32,550 nt of DNA, from positions 1-32,550 of IMG/VR virus record IMGVR_UViG_3300049491_000648; one strand, 5' to 3'. The notes beneath the pieces are model-generated. The model was not told where the DNA came from. It did no database searches and saw only the letters and a list, made by a program, of their open reading frames with translations. Positions 1-9,067 of this stretch are shown here, in pieces. Position 1 is the stretch's first letter. The number at the start of each line of letters is the position of its first letter. This DNA is from a virus. The position numbers were made by a program, and so were the translations under genes.

Positions 1-846
1 CGTAGCCGGCGTGCTTGGGCTCGCCGGGGCCTCTGTATAAGAGCCATCATTAGTAGAGAATGTAACTACAGTGCTTGTAGTCATTCGCTCCACGACAGTA
101 ACGTTAAACGTCCACTTGTCTCCGACTTGCAGGTCTGATCCGCTGAAGCGGATCTGTAAACCGTCACTCAAAGTTCTGAATCGTCTATTAGTAACTATGT
201 CATCAGCTGCTGAACTTGATCCTGCTGATGTATACCACCACTTATATTCGGCTGTACCGATATTACCAGCGGCAGTAACCTCTACGTTGATCTCATCGTT
301 AGCAGCTCCAGTATCTTCCCAGGTTCCCCAGATAACCGGGAGACCTGCGCCTGCGTTGCCGACATCGGCAACTACATCAAATACTGTACGAGCGCTAACT
401 CCAATATCTTGATTATCAGGATCACCTGCGATCACTAACGTTAATAGCAAGTCAGCAGGTAAGGTAGCATTATGCTTTGGATCAATAATGAACTTCGCGA
501 CAGAACCTACATCAGCTGTGGTTTCATCTGCCTGCGAAGTGATAGTACCAGGATCTACTTCTGTAGTTGTCCCGATAGTGTAATAGCCCATTGTTAGCTT
601 CAGAGGAATTAAACCCTTAAAGCCAGGTGACGTCAGGAAGAACGGATTATCACCAGTATCGTTATCAACCCAGATAGCTGAGTCAGGTCCACTGGTCATA
701 TCAGAGTCGCGCCCATAAAGCGCGACACTATCCTTGACAGTCTTCTCGTCCACACCAGTATCGAAATAGATCTTGATGGTAACTCCAGTAGGAATACCAG
801 TATCGCCATTGGCAGGATAGGTCGCTTCGATAGTTGGTGCAGCCAT
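1..846 (-). CDS. Ig-like virion structural protein, C-terminus missing (cut by window edge)
   Basis: An open minus-strand frame runs from an ATG at 846 to the window edge with no stop (282 codons seen). The start is supported by a GAGGAG ribosome site inside the end of the upstream gene, four bases away. The N-terminus (MAAPTIEATYPANGDTGIP, then VTIKIYFDTGVDEKTVKD) matches the pattern of SbsA/Big_5 Ig-like domains: a proline-rich first strand, a 'G-I-P' turn, then 'V-x-I-x-F-D'. The rest is Thr/Asp/Gly-rich beta-type sequence with a second possible beta domain near residues 190-260 (VTAAGNIGTAEYKWWYTS). It is the last visible gene of the head module, downstream of the capsid gene, so a head fibre, head decoration or tail-adaptor role fits. 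The Ig-like call is from pattern only; the exact role is inference. Confidence 0.75.
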   Translation of the reverse strand, partial: MAAPTIEATYPANGDTGIPTGVTIKIYFDTGVDEKTVKDSVALYGRDSDMTSGPDSAIWVDNDTGDNPFFLTSPGFKGLIPLKLTMGYYTIGTTTEVDPGTITSQADETTADVGSVAKFIIDPKHNATLPADLLLTLVIAGDPDNQDIGVSARTVFDVVADVGNAGAGLPVIWGTWEDTGAANDEINVEVTAAGNIGTAEYKWWYTSAGSSSAADDIVTNRRFRTLSDGLQIRFSGSDLQVGDKWTFNVTVVERMTTSTVVTFSTNDGSYTEAPASPSTPAT

Positions 847-849
847 GAG

Positions 850-1092
850 TTACTCCTCTGAAATCAGTTCTTCATATTTCTTCTGATCAGCATGATCATT
901 AGTAGCTTCTGGGAAGCGTAGTCCAATCATGCCCATTATAGTATTTGACCCGATCTCAATCTGAGTCTCTTCAAATTCTTCTTCGTCTTCAACCATATTA
1001 TCATACTTGTTGGGACGCTTATCAAGCGGATCCATGGATCTCGGCATAAATTCTACGCCCAGCTCATCCGCATCAAGTTTCTTAACCCACAT
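850..1092 (-). CDS. Small acidic protein downstream of the major capsid gene
   Basis: 80 aa. A longer reading to 1155 is possible, but ATG 1092 is preferred because CTGGAGACAAT precedes it at normal spacing and because the longer version would run through the terminator stem at 1128-1150. The protein starts MWVKKLDADELGVEFMPRS and has a strongly acidic stretch (VEDEEEFEETQIEIG). It has no transmembrane segment or recognisable domain. It lies 81 bases after the capsid gene and 3 bases before the Ig-like gene. A small head or connector protein is a reasonable guess from position; the sequence itself does not show a function. Confidence 0.7.
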   Translation of the reverse strand: MWVKKLDADELGVEFMPRSMDPLDKRPNKYDNMVEDEEEFEETQIEIGSNTIMGMIGLRFPEATNDHADQKKYEELISEE

Positions 1093-1117
1093 ATTGTCTC
1101 CAGGTTTACTGAAGTAT

Positions 1118-1150
1118 AAACACGAAAGGCGACCCCTTCGCAGGGTCGCC
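1118..1150 (-). terminator. Intrinsic terminator after the capsid gene
   Basis: On the minus strand the arms GGCGACCC and GGGTCGCC (1128-1150 with the loop) form an 8-bp G/C-rich stem, followed by TTTCGTGTTTAT. It sits just after the major capsid stop codon, so it would let the capsid gene and everything upstream be expressed more than the two genes after it. The T-tract is interrupted, so termination may be partial. Confidence 0.65.
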
Positions 1151-1173
1151 CTCATGTATCAATCAACTATCGA

Positions 1174-2478
1174 TTAAAGTACATCGTCAGTTGCACCGAT
1201 CTCGGTAAGAACTTCCTGAGTAATCGCCTTAACGGTACCATCCCAGTAGTTCTTGGCTAGCTTGACATTCTTCATAACGCCGACGCCCTGACCTTCGTTT
1301 GCGATGGCAAAGCCATAGCGCTCACGCATCTTGACTTTAGCGATTTCAGCTGTCTCGTCACGCCACTCTACCTGAGTAAGCTCTTCGTCAACAAGGAAGA
1401 ATCCTACGTTGCCTGAGCTTAGAAGATAGATATCACCTAGCAGTGTCTCGGAATCGAATGGAACCAATGGGCTCACTTCGACACGGAATGACCAGGGGAA
1501 ATAGCTTGGGATTGGGAAGCCTGAATTCATACCATGCTCACGACCGACGATACCTGTTGGGGTCTCGCCTGTTGCTGCGCCGGATGGGATCAGCTTGTTT
1601 CCTGTTGAAGGACCCTGGGCGCCCATAGCGCCATTTGACCAAGGATCACGAGGACCAATATTACCCTGCCACTTCTGGAAGTAGCTTCCACCACCGTAGG
1701 TCATCATCATGTTACGCATGATTGGATCCTGTAGGAACTGGTAGAAGAACAATGGATTGACCAACAGTACGTCAGGCTGGAAGCCTTCCTCTGCCATGTG
1801 TGCCATTGCTCTGAATAGATCGTCCACAGTTAGAGAACCATTGGCTGCCATATCAAGACCGCGACCAGTCAAAACACCGAAGAGGCTGTTTGTGGGATCA
1901 GCGTTATCATAGAGGCGAGTACCAAGGGTGCTCAAGAAAGCAGAAGCCTTCTTTTCCTTGTGGCGAACAAGAGCCTGGCCCATCATGCGTAGGTTCATCG
2001 AGAAGATATCCCAGGTGCTGTAGCGGAGAGCCTCATCGGTAAATGAAGCCTGGATACCAGACTTTCCGATGTAAGCTGTCTGTAGCGCGCCACCAACCTG
2101 GAAGAAGTTCTCAGGATATGTACCACCCTCTGGGACGTCTGCTGCGTACACAGCACCGCCGAGGGCACCTGCTAGAACCTGAGTAGTCAAACCCTTTGCC
2201 TGTACACGATTGAACAGGCCGGTGATGATCATCAGAGGCTCAAGAGGCTCGCGGATTAGAATCTCCATAGAAGACTGGAGAAGAGGACGGATTTCGCTCG
2301 AGTGGACTGTGTCCTCGTTGCGCTTGGGTGTAAGGATCTTATACATATCCTCCCATTCGACCTGCTGGTCCTGATCGGGCACGCGGCCCTGATTCTGGAA
2401 CATATCGGCCAAGAGAGATGCAGCTTCCTTCTCACCCGTTGGGAGAGCGAGTTCTCCATCACGTAGCTTGAACTTCAT
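1174..2478 (-). CDS. Major capsid protein (HK97 fold)
   Basis: 434 aa, the usual size for an HK97-fold capsid protein of a large phage. ATG 2478 follows AAGGAG at ideal spacing. Visible hallmarks: an acidic/helical N-arm, a Gly-rich beta segment near residues 95-125 (TTQVLAGALGGAVYAADVP) that fits the E-loop, a central helical part with FRAMAHMAEEGFQPDVLLVN typical of the P-domain spine helix, and a late beta-rich part with FRVEVSPLVPFD and VEWRDETAEIAKVKMRERYG typical of phage capsid C-terminal regions. It follows protease and a structural protein and precedes a terminator, the classic place for a highly expressed capsid gene. No decisive alignment could be run, so the assignment rests on pattern and order. 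Confidence 0.85.
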   Translation of the reverse strand: MKFKLRDGELALPTGEKEAASLLADMFQNQGRVPDQDQQVEWEDMYKILTPKRNEDTVHSSEIRPLLQSSMEILIREPLEPLMIITGLFNRVQAKGLTTQVLAGALGGAVYAADVPEGGTYPENFFQVGGALQTAYIGKSGIQASFTDEALRYSTWDIFSMNLRMMGQALVRHKEKKASAFLSTLGTRLYDNADPTNSLFGVLTGRGLDMAANGSLTVDDLFRAMAHMAEEGFQPDVLLVNPLFFYQFLQDPIMRNMMMTYGGGSYFQKWQGNIGPRDPWSNGAMGAQGPSTGNKLIPSGAATGETPTGIVGREHGMNSGFPIPSYFPWSFRVEVSPLVPFDSETLLGDIYLLSSGNVGFFLVDEELTQVEWRDETAEIAKVKMRERYGFAIANEGQGVGVMKNVKLAKNYWDGTVKAITQEVLTEIGATDDVL

Positions 2479-2495
2479 GGTTAACTCCTTTTAGA

Positions 2496-3839
2496 TTAGA
2501 TGCGGATGGTGAGTACAACGATGCGGTCAGCGACTGCTTCATTTGCTAGAGTGATCATATCACTATAGCCTGCGGTAGCGCTACCTGGCATCCTGCCAGC
2601 TGCATTCATGTTGGTTAGATTAAATGCTGTCTTCACCTTATCGAGCAACTGACGTGGCTCTGACCAGGTAAACAATAGACGGCCTAGGCCTGGATCTGTT
2701 GAATCCAAGATATCAGCTGCAACGCCCTTCTTAACGAAGTTAGACTTCTCGTCTACTGATAGAACATCGCCGGGAACGCCTTCACCATCGAAGTAAATCC
2801 ACTGGTCAGAAGCTGCACCGATGCCTGCATCGTCGTAGTATGAGTACGAGAATGTTGGGTCTGTGTTGTCTGCAACAAGGTCTGCGTAGGTATCAGCGTG
2901 AATGAATAGAAGACCGACTTCGCCGTCAAGGTACCAATCGCCTGCTGTAGTAACTAGAGCAAGAGAGGTCTTCTCCTTATTTAGGACGCCAGAGACGTCA
3001 CATGAAATTGGAGTACGGGTTGTGTTCTTAGCAACTGGCTTGTTAGCAAGTGCAAGTGCGACGATTTCCTCGTCGCCATCAAGATCGTAACGAGTTAGAT
3101 CATCGATGCCTGCAATTGACCAAACTTCACCGGGCTGAGGGAAGTCGCCTGCACCTGAAGCTGCTGCTGTCTGAACAATAACAGATACGTCGAAGACGTC
3201 TGCTGTTGTATCTGCTGCAACGCGGTGAGGAACCTTCATCTGCTGCTCAGTTAGGAACTGAACAAGGTGCTGCTTGCTGTAGTTGGTGTAGAACTGATCG
3301 CCATCTTCTGGGCGGCCGCTGTAGACATAGAAGTCATAAGCTGCAACACCGATTGGCTTTGAGATGAAAGCCTTGATGACTGCTGTGATATCAGCATCGG
3401 AAGTTGGTGGGTTTGTAGCAACCACATCCTCTGGGACTAGACCGCGCTCGACTAGAGCACGAGCGACCACAAGAGCTGTGTATGTAGTTGTACCGTTGGT
3501 AGCATAACGCTGACCTGTGGTTAGATCTGTAACGCCCCAATTGTAGTCATCAGCTGTATAAGTTAGAACCACTGTTGCTGCGACCTCATCGAGGGCGCCA
3601 CGCAAACCAGCAGGAACGATAAAGCCCTGACGATCAAAGGCAACTACCTTACCACTTGAGATAACGAAAGCGTCCTCTCCAGCGTCACGGTTGCTCTTTG
3701 TAAAGACAACTGGGAGCCAGTTGGCTGGCTTCCACTCACCATGAGGGTTGACAATAGAGTCCTGTACCCATGGTGGAGGAGTGATGCTGTCGAAAATATC
3801 AGTTCTTACGCGGAACTGAGTTTGTAGACGAGTAGCCAT
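2496..3839 (-). CDS. Virion structural protein between protease and capsid genes (possible head decoration protein)
   Basis: 447 aa. ATG 3839 overlaps the protease stop (TAATG) and has AGGAGAG upstream. The sequence is Thr/Asp/Ala-rich, beta-type, with no catalytic motif and no membrane segment. It contains segments such as KVVAFDRQGFIVPAGLRG and DQWIYFDGEGVPGDVLSV that resemble repeated beta units of head or tail surface proteins. Its C-terminus (GYSDMITLANEAVADRIVVLTIRI) ends in a beta strand. It stands between the protease and the major capsid protein, where scaffold or decoration proteins usually stand. A scaffold is less likely because the protein is beta-rich rather than coiled. I do not recognise a named family. 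Confidence 0.75.
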   Translation of the reverse strand: MATRLQTQFRVRTDIFDSITPPPWVQDSIVNPHGEWKPANWLPVVFTKSNRDAGEDAFVISSGKVVAFDRQGFIVPAGLRGALDEVAATVVLTYTADDYNWGVTDLTTGQRYATNGTTTYTALVVARALVERGLVPEDVVATNPPTSDADITAVIKAFISKPIGVAAYDFYVYSGRPEDGDQFYTNYSKQHLVQFLTEQQMKVPHRVAADTTADVFDVSVIVQTAAASGAGDFPQPGEVWSIAGIDDLTRYDLDGDEEIVALALANKPVAKNTTRTPISCDVSGVLNKEKTSLALVTTAGDWYLDGEVGLLFIHADTYADLVADNTDPTFSYSYYDDAGIGAASDQWIYFDGEGVPGDVLSVDEKSNFVKKGVAADILDSTDPGLGRLLFTWSEPRQLLDKVKTAFNLTNMNAAGRMPGSATAGYSDMITLANEAVADRIVVLTIRI

Positions 3840-5302
3840 TAGTCACTCTCCTGAATGTATTGTGTTGGATTGAAATTAAGTGGGATGTGGCGAGCTGCTT
3901 TCTTGCGCTGCAAGAACATATCTGCTGTAGCCTTTCCCTGCTTGTTTAAAATGTCTTGATAACGAGTAACGATATTTCTTTCATAATCACCCAGCTTGGC
4001 AGCAGCAACCTGAGTGCCAGCTCCATGACCTGCGATTGAAGGATTTTCAACCTTAGCAGGCAACTGAGTTGATGTAGATTCATCATCTACATTCTTGCCT
4101 GTTGTATCAGCAGTGTCAAGTGCTGTCTGAGAATTCTTTAAATTTTCTACATCTTGCTGTAGTGTTTCGATTCTCAAGAGAGCCGCTTCATAGTCTTTCT
4201 GCAAAGCTGTGCAAGCAGCACATGGTGCTGCGTCTGTGGTTTCAACCACGACTTCAGCAACCTGCTCTTCCTGATCAACCTGTGCTGTATCAGCAACGGC
4301 CGCAACAGCGGCTGGTGCCTCAACAGTCTTGGTAGCTTCAAGAATCTGCGCCTGCACAAGAGCTAAGATTTCAGTCTTAGCGTCTGCAAGAGCCTTCATG
4401 AGCTTATCAAGATCAGTCTCGACGGTCTCGTCTTGAGAGTTCTCTGTACCATTTGTTACTGGCATGGGCTCTCCTTTGGTAGTAATAGAATCTACAGAGT
4501 AGATCGTTGTTGGGTCAATGCGAATGCTCTGAGGATCGAAACGATCCCTATCGACAGAGTCGGAGAATTCGATTGAATGAACAGTACTCAAACTGTTTGC
4601 TGGCTCATTAACGATGGAAGCCTCATCACCATAGAAGGTGCCTGTAATAAATACAGTAGGTAATCCATCCTCTGACATACGACCTGGCATGTGCTCGCAC
4701 ATATCGCCCTTGGCCCAGTCCTCACTACAGATACTACATACATAGCGGTCTGAATGTGATCCAGCGGAAAATGTTAAATAGCGCTGATCCAGAAACTTCT
4801 GGATAGCATCACGATCAGTAATACGTGCACGAGCACGTAGATGTCCAAGCCCCGGCCACTCTGGATTACCAACTAAGTTGTTATCCATGAGTCCCTTAAA
4901 GATAGCTGCTGGATCATCTGATTCAACAGCTGACTTGAAATTAACAAAGTCCTGCACGCTACGGAAGAAGCGCATAGCTTCCTGATCATTCTCTACATAA
5001 TCGACTGCTAGAATACGACCAATAGGGTCCTTCGAGCGATCGTGGTGAAGTAGGATGGGCTTACCATAAGGTTTAGTCCAGGTCGCAAGACCTGCACGCT
5101 GTCCCTTAGGAGTATAGATGCGGTTGTTAATTCTACGTGCTGATGAACTCAAATTGAAAGTAACAGTAATGCCGCGGTTCTCAGTAGAACCGCTCATCGC
5201 AGAATCACAGAACTTAACCTTATCCTCTACGGATAGGTCACATAAGTCCTGTTGTGCGCGGACAATAAAAATGTCCTTAAGCAATGTTGGGTTATCACTC
5301 AT
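3839..5302 (-). CDS. Prohead maturation protease with a long C-terminal, possibly scaffolding, tail
   Basis: 487 aa. ATG 5302 overlaps the portal stop (ATGA). The first ~290 residues match large-phage prohead proteases: 'NNRIYTPKG', then KPILLHHDRSKDPIGRI with H86/H87 as the catalytic His candidates, and YLTFSAGS with S179 as the nucleophile candidate. A Cys/His cluster follows directly (C189, C192, C202, H204), a pattern seen in several large-phage proteases that probably binds metal. After residue ~290 the protein changes to Glu/Ala/Val-rich low-complexity and coiled-coil sequence (ALLRIETLQQDVENLKNS), then a basic, Gln-rich end. That tail would suit a scaffold domain that is removed after assembly; this part is inference. 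Confidence 0.85.
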   Translation of the reverse strand: MSDNPTLLKDIFIVRAQQDLCDLSVEDKVKFCDSAMSGSTENRGITVTFNLSSSARRINNRIYTPKGQRAGLATWTKPYGKPILLHHDRSKDPIGRILAVDYVENDQEAMRFFRSVQDFVNFKSAVESDDPAAIFKGLMDNNLVGNPEWPGLGHLRARARITDRDAIQKFLDQRYLTFSAGSHSDRYVCSICSEDWAKGDMCEHMPGRMSEDGLPTVFITGTFYGDEASIVNEPANSLSTVHSIEFSDSVDRDRFDPQSIRIDPTTIYSVDSITTKGEPMPVTNGTENSQDETVETDLDKLMKALADAKTEILALVQAQILEATKTVEAPAAVAAVADTAQVDQEEQVAEVVVETTDAAPCAACTALQKDYEAALLRIETLQQDVENLKNSQTALDTADTTGKNVDDESTSTQLPAKVENPSIAGHGAGTQVAAAKLGDYERNIVTRYQDILNKQGKATADMFLQRKKAARHIPLNFNPTQYIQESD

Positions 5303-7056
5303 TCTTCACTCCGAAGACGCCAGAGAGTTGTGTCAGCAATGGTCTCAAGGGAAATTCTTCCCCCGAACAATTTATATTGATCATAGACGATAGCTTCCCA
5401 TTCTGCAACTCTATCAGCATCTGGTTCAAAATCGCAAGTAACGATAATCTCATTTCCTTCATTATCGAGGAGAGTGAGATCTCTATTTGTTTTAGGAGAA
5501 GCACGCCGACCGTGCTGATTAGCCGGGCGACTCTTATTAGCACTAGCCTTACGAGCGCTACCACTCTTGCTACCTGAAGTAGGACGACCTTGTGCCTTCT
5601 TAGCCTGAAGCTGCTTAGCTAAAGTCTGCTCAGCAAACTTCTTCTCCTTACTAACTGCTTCTGGGCTGACACTGGAGCTTGGATGATTTGCTAAGGTTTC
5701 GCCTGCAGCCGAACCCGGCTGCATACCCTTAAGCAAAGCTAACGGCTCTTCATACATCTTGTAATGAGTCTTCTCTGTATGCTCATCAGTCCATGGGCTA
5801 TCGCCCAACGATCTACGTACTTCATCAACTGTACGTAGGTTACCGTGGAACAACTGAATCTGCTGATTCTCATCAGCCCGGCGCTCGTCCTTATCGATGG
5901 TTCCGAACTTCACACTAACAGACTCCTCAGGATCGAGTGGATCATATCCACCCTCAATCAGCAACTCACTGATTACATAGAATTCCATGAAAGACTTAAC
6001 GATCTTAGTCATTGCCTCAACGTCCATAAGCATTCCCTTGGACATGGTAGAAGCAGTACTCTTATTAGAAGTATCGCCTTCACCCATATCAAGACTTGAG
6101 GTACCAAGACCTGCAAGCGCTCTGGACTTGAAGTAAGCCAAATAAGTATCAATGCGGAGCGCTCGGCCTTCAGAGCCGATCGCTTCAATAACGTGACGAT
6201 GGTCACTTACGTAGATACCACCAGCAGGCATGTACTGAATTGTTCTACGAACAACGTCAGTCTCCTTGGTCCCATCGGGACCATAGCGCTCCGGGTGTTG
6301 ATCAGTACCTACCTTGTAATGGAAGACTGGGAATAGATTGGTCTCGATAAGATCTTCCACATTCTCTTCGATTCTACGAAGCAAAGCAATGTCATCAAGA
6401 GCAGGTAAGATCTCTGGAGTACCAACCAAGAATCCAGGCTTACGGTTCACGTAGAAGTGAACGATATCGCGGGGGCTCCACTCTCGCTCACGCGAGTCGT
6501 TGCGCTGAAGTACCTTCTTTAACTCGCCATTGACCTTAGTCTTAAACTCAAGTGTCTCCATTGGCAGAACGAAATAACCTGCCACTGGAGCGATAATAGT
6601 ATCCTCGTTGATCTGTACAGGATCTCCACCAGAAGCTTCTTCATCACGAACCTTAGCCCAGATACAGTTACCGAATCTAAACAGGTCGTGGAAGGTAGCC
6701 CACATGGTGTGCTCGAAAGGAACATTAGTGCTGTAGCTGATTTCAGCTGCACGACGCTTGATGTAATCAACCGTCTCTGGATTGTTACCGACGAACTCAA
6801 AGCCCGCAACTACAACCTTGTTAACCTTCTTCTGAATCGAACGAAAGATATAAGCATCAGTATCCTGAGCAATCTGAATCTCTTCGAAGTCATACTCTGG
6901 TTTGAACCACGTACCACGATGACGAGCTGTATAAGAGATACTCTTGGGCTCTACCCTCACTGGAAGTGGAGGGCTCATAGTGCGTGTAGCGTCACGTGCC
7001 GTTTGAGGCACGTGACGCATAGAGTCAGCTAATCTCTTTACAAGGTCTAGATTCAT
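5299..7056 (-). CDS. Portal protein
   Basis: 585 aa. The frame is open further upstream, but ATG 7056 overlaps the preceding stop (ATGA) and has AGAGGA five bases upstream. Portal features: an early helical part 'YIFRSIQKKVNKVVVAGFEFVG', the wing/stem region 'DIVHFYVNRKPGFLVGTPEI' followed by ALDDIALLRRIEENVEDLIE, then a Ser/Thr-rich loop (LGTSSLDMGEGDTSNKSTA) and the helix MSKGMLMDVEAMTKIVKSFM typical of the portal crown approach. The C-terminal ~130 residues are Lys/Arg/Ser-rich and probably disordered, then a folded end (LLDNEGNEIIVTCDFEPD). It forms the twelve-fold ring at the packaging vertex and works with TerL. The gene carries an unusually long perfect inverted repeat near its start (6989-7018). 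Confidence 0.85.
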   Translation of the reverse strand: MNLDLVKRLADSMRHVPQTARDATRTMSPPLPVRVEPKSISYTARHRGTWFKPEYDFEEIQIAQDTDAYIFRSIQKKVNKVVVAGFEFVGNNPETVDYIKRRAAEISYSTNVPFEHTMWATFHDLFRFGNCIWAKVRDEEASGGDPVQINEDTIIAPVAGYFVLPMETLEFKTKVNGELKKVLQRNDSREREWSPRDIVHFYVNRKPGFLVGTPEILPALDDIALLRRIEENVEDLIETNLFPVFHYKVGTDQHPERYGPDGTKETDVVRRTIQYMPAGGIYVSDHRHVIEAIGSEGRALRIDTYLAYFKSRALAGLGTSSLDMGEGDTSNKSTASTMSKGMLMDVEAMTKIVKSFMEFYVISELLIEGGYDPLDPEESVSVKFGTIDKDERRADENQQIQLFHGNLRTVDEVRRSLGDSPWTDEHTEKTHYKMYEEPLALLKGMQPGSAAGETLANHPSSSVSPEAVSKEKKFAEQTLAKQLQAKKAQGRPTSGSKSGSARKASANKSRPANQHGRRASPKTNRDLTLLDNEGNEIIVTCDFEPDADRVAEWEAIVYDQYKLFGGRISLETIADTTLWRLRSEE

Positions 7057-8762
7057 GGAGTTCCTCTCTTCAGATCCGCGATCCACTGGTTCAACATCTG
7101 CTGCTGTGGACCACTGGTGTCTGCAGAGCATGTCTTTATTGTACCAACAATCTTAGGTCCCTGCGCAAGTATCAAAGCTCTATCTCCATTAGAGACTGCA
7201 ACTTTTTTATGAGTAGTACCCAAAGCTTCTTCAAGTATTTCTGGATGCTTCTCTAAATGTTCGCACCAATCCTTAACATTCTTCCCAGAAGACAAGAGTT
7301 TGATGATCAGGATTACGAGAGCAATCATATCCTTGACGAACAATAATAATCCCAGATTTCCCAGTTGTATACCTAAGCCACCAGAAACCAATCCCTTGAG
7401 GCTGTTAACTGAGCCAATGATCTTACGAACAAGGTTTAGAATATAATCCTTGGCCTCCTGGATAACGACAATAATCTTGGTAGTCCAGTGAGCCGCGTTG
7501 AAACGCGGATCCTTAATCGACTCCGGGAGCTTCACCTTATCAGTCAAGTTCACTCCTGAAGGGAATGACCATTCAGACCATTGAGGCTTCGCAGTGTCGC
7601 CTGTACGTGTTCCAGCTTTTAGGGAAGGAGTGGCTGGTGTTTGCAAACCCAGTACTTCACTCTTACCTCCCTTCTCTCCAGGTACTACTGCGACGTCCTT
7701 GTAGAGGACGTCGCCATTGACCTTCGTGTCGCTATCGACTTGGATAGTTCCGTCACTCCCTCTTGCTAAACTCTTGTTTGGATTGACCACTGTAGCGGCT
7801 TGATTAGCTCTATCTACAATACGTTCACCTACTTGTAGTCCTGCTCCTGCTAGCTGTCTGATCTGCTTCTCCATTTCTGCAATGGACTTAAGCGCTCCGA
7901 TAACACAGTCGAGTGGACCTAGTAGAACTCCTGCAATAGCTTGTATAAGAGATGCTATGGCATCTAGGATTAGCTTGAGTAGAGGACCAATGATAACTGT
8001 CCAGTCCAGGTTGATTGATAACTGGAAGGACAAGTATGACTTCAGTAACATTTTAAGGGCCATTAGGATGGCCATTAGGTCTGGTAAACAAAGCCAATTG
8101 GTATTGTTTAGGATGTCGCAGAGGTCTTCAAGTGCGGCGAAAGGATCCATCTGCGTCTCGAAACCATCGAGCGCTAAATTGATATCCTTGACTAGATCTC
8201 CGATTGGACCCAGTAAGTCGATTGGCTTTAATTGCCAATCGAACGTAACTCGTAGATCACAACCAATACAGTCCTTCAGGAAGTCTTGAAGATTTCCTTC
8301 ACCTGTCAGGCCCTTCATATCCTCGTCAAACTCTACTGAGGAGAGATCAACCAGTGATTCTTCTCCACCCACTAAGGACTGGGAAGTACTCTCATTAATC
8401 TTCTCTGTATTCAGAGTGACTGAGGGAAGGCTAGGGATTGTTGGCAGAAACCCGTCGCTGTCTACAGCTTCGGTATTCTCAGTAACTACAAACACGCCTG
8501 ACTGATTAGCAGTGTCTGAACTACTGCTGCTGGTACGCCGACTGCTCGTAGCATCTCTGTTTACCTTCTTAGTGCGGTTCATCGTGAGTGCCTTTGAGGA
8601 ACTCTCGAGTACCTGATCCATTGTCTGCAATGGAGAGTTCGCAATGATTAACAAACCATCGCGAGTACCACTCTTCAACGCAGCTTCTTCAAACTCCTGA
8701 ATGATCAGAGTTAGGTGCTCATAAAGGAAATCATCTTTATGATTAATCTGAGGATTCGCCAT
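7053..8762 (-). CDS. Virion structural protein with hydrophobic segments, function unknown
   Basis: 569 aa from ATG 8762, chosen because GAGGG lies at good spacing; an alternative ATG at 8780 overlaps the previous stop (ATGA) but has a weaker ribosome site. The N-terminal ~150 residues are Ser/Thr-rich and low in structure. A central part carries Cys residues (LKDCIGCDLRVTF) and several long hydrophobic stretches, such as MAILMALKMLLKSYLSF and LLKLILDAIASLIQAIAG. A later hydrophobic segment (LGLLLFVKDMIALVILIIKLL) looks membrane-active. It sits directly upstream of the portal gene in a packaging operon, so it is likely a virion protein, perhaps an internal or ejected one that contacts membrane. 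No family is recognised. Confidence 0.75.
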   Translation of the reverse strand: MANPQINHKDDFLYEHLTLIIQEFEEAALKSGTRDGLLIIANSPLQTMDQVLESSSKALTMNRTKKVNRDATSSRRTSSSSSDTANQSGVFVVTENTEAVDSDGFLPTIPSLPSVTLNTEKINESTSQSLVGGEESLVDLSSVEFDEDMKGLTGEGNLQDFLKDCIGCDLRVTFDWQLKPIDLLGPIGDLVKDINLALDGFETQMDPFAALEDLCDILNNTNWLCLPDLMAILMALKMLLKSYLSFQLSINLDWTVIIGPLLKLILDAIASLIQAIAGVLLGPLDCVIGALKSIAEMEKQIRQLAGAGLQVGERIVDRANQAATVVNPNKSLARGSDGTIQVDSDTKVNGDVLYKDVAVVPGEKGGKSEVLGLQTPATPSLKAGTRTGDTAKPQWSEWSFPSGVNLTDKVKLPESIKDPRFNAAHWTTKIIVVIQEAKDYILNLVRKIIGSVNSLKGLVSGGLGIQLGNLGLLLFVKDMIALVILIIKLLSSGKNVKDWCEHLEKHPEILEEALGTTHKKVAVSNGDRALILAQGPKIVGTIKTCSADTSGPQQQMLNQWIADLKRGTP

Positions 8763-8776
8763 CTTCACCCTCTTCG

Positions 8777-9067
8777 TCATCCAGTTTGATCAGATCTTTT
8801 ATAGACTTCCGATCCATCACGTTGATCATCAAGAAACTGCTTATATTCTTTGGCTCGCTTACGAGCCTCGCTATCATCATCAAATGAAATCGGAGCTAAT
8901 CCGAATGGATCAACCAGACTGAGTAACTGTCTCATCATGTTCTCAAAGTCTTTGCGATGAACGAAGTCTCGTCCAATCTTTGGGAACATACGCTCATATT
9001 GCTCTTCAGCATCGGAGCTGGAAGGCTTGGGATCTTCCTTATTAGCTGCCTTGGTTAGAAAACCCAT
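8777..9067 (-). CDS. Small charged protein in the packaging operon
   Basis: 96 aa. ATG 9067 overlaps the previous stop codon as TAATG, with GGAAG upstream; a GTG twelve bases earlier is also open but less convincing. The sequence (MGFLTKAANKEDPKPSSSD...) is highly charged and helical, with FENMMRQLLSLVDPFG in the middle and RKRAKEYKQFLDDQRDG near the end. No domain is recognised. Coupling on both sides places it in the head/connector set. Confidence 0.7.
   Translation of the reverse strand: MGFLTKAANKEDPKPSSSDAEEQYERMFPKIGRDFVHRKDFENMMRQLLSLVDPFGLAPISFDDDSEARKRAKEYKQFLDDQRDGSEVYKRSDQTG

Noticed and set aside
1093-1155. Extended start for the acidic 80-aa gene
   Set aside because: It would translate the terminator stem at 1128-1150 and has no ribosome site.
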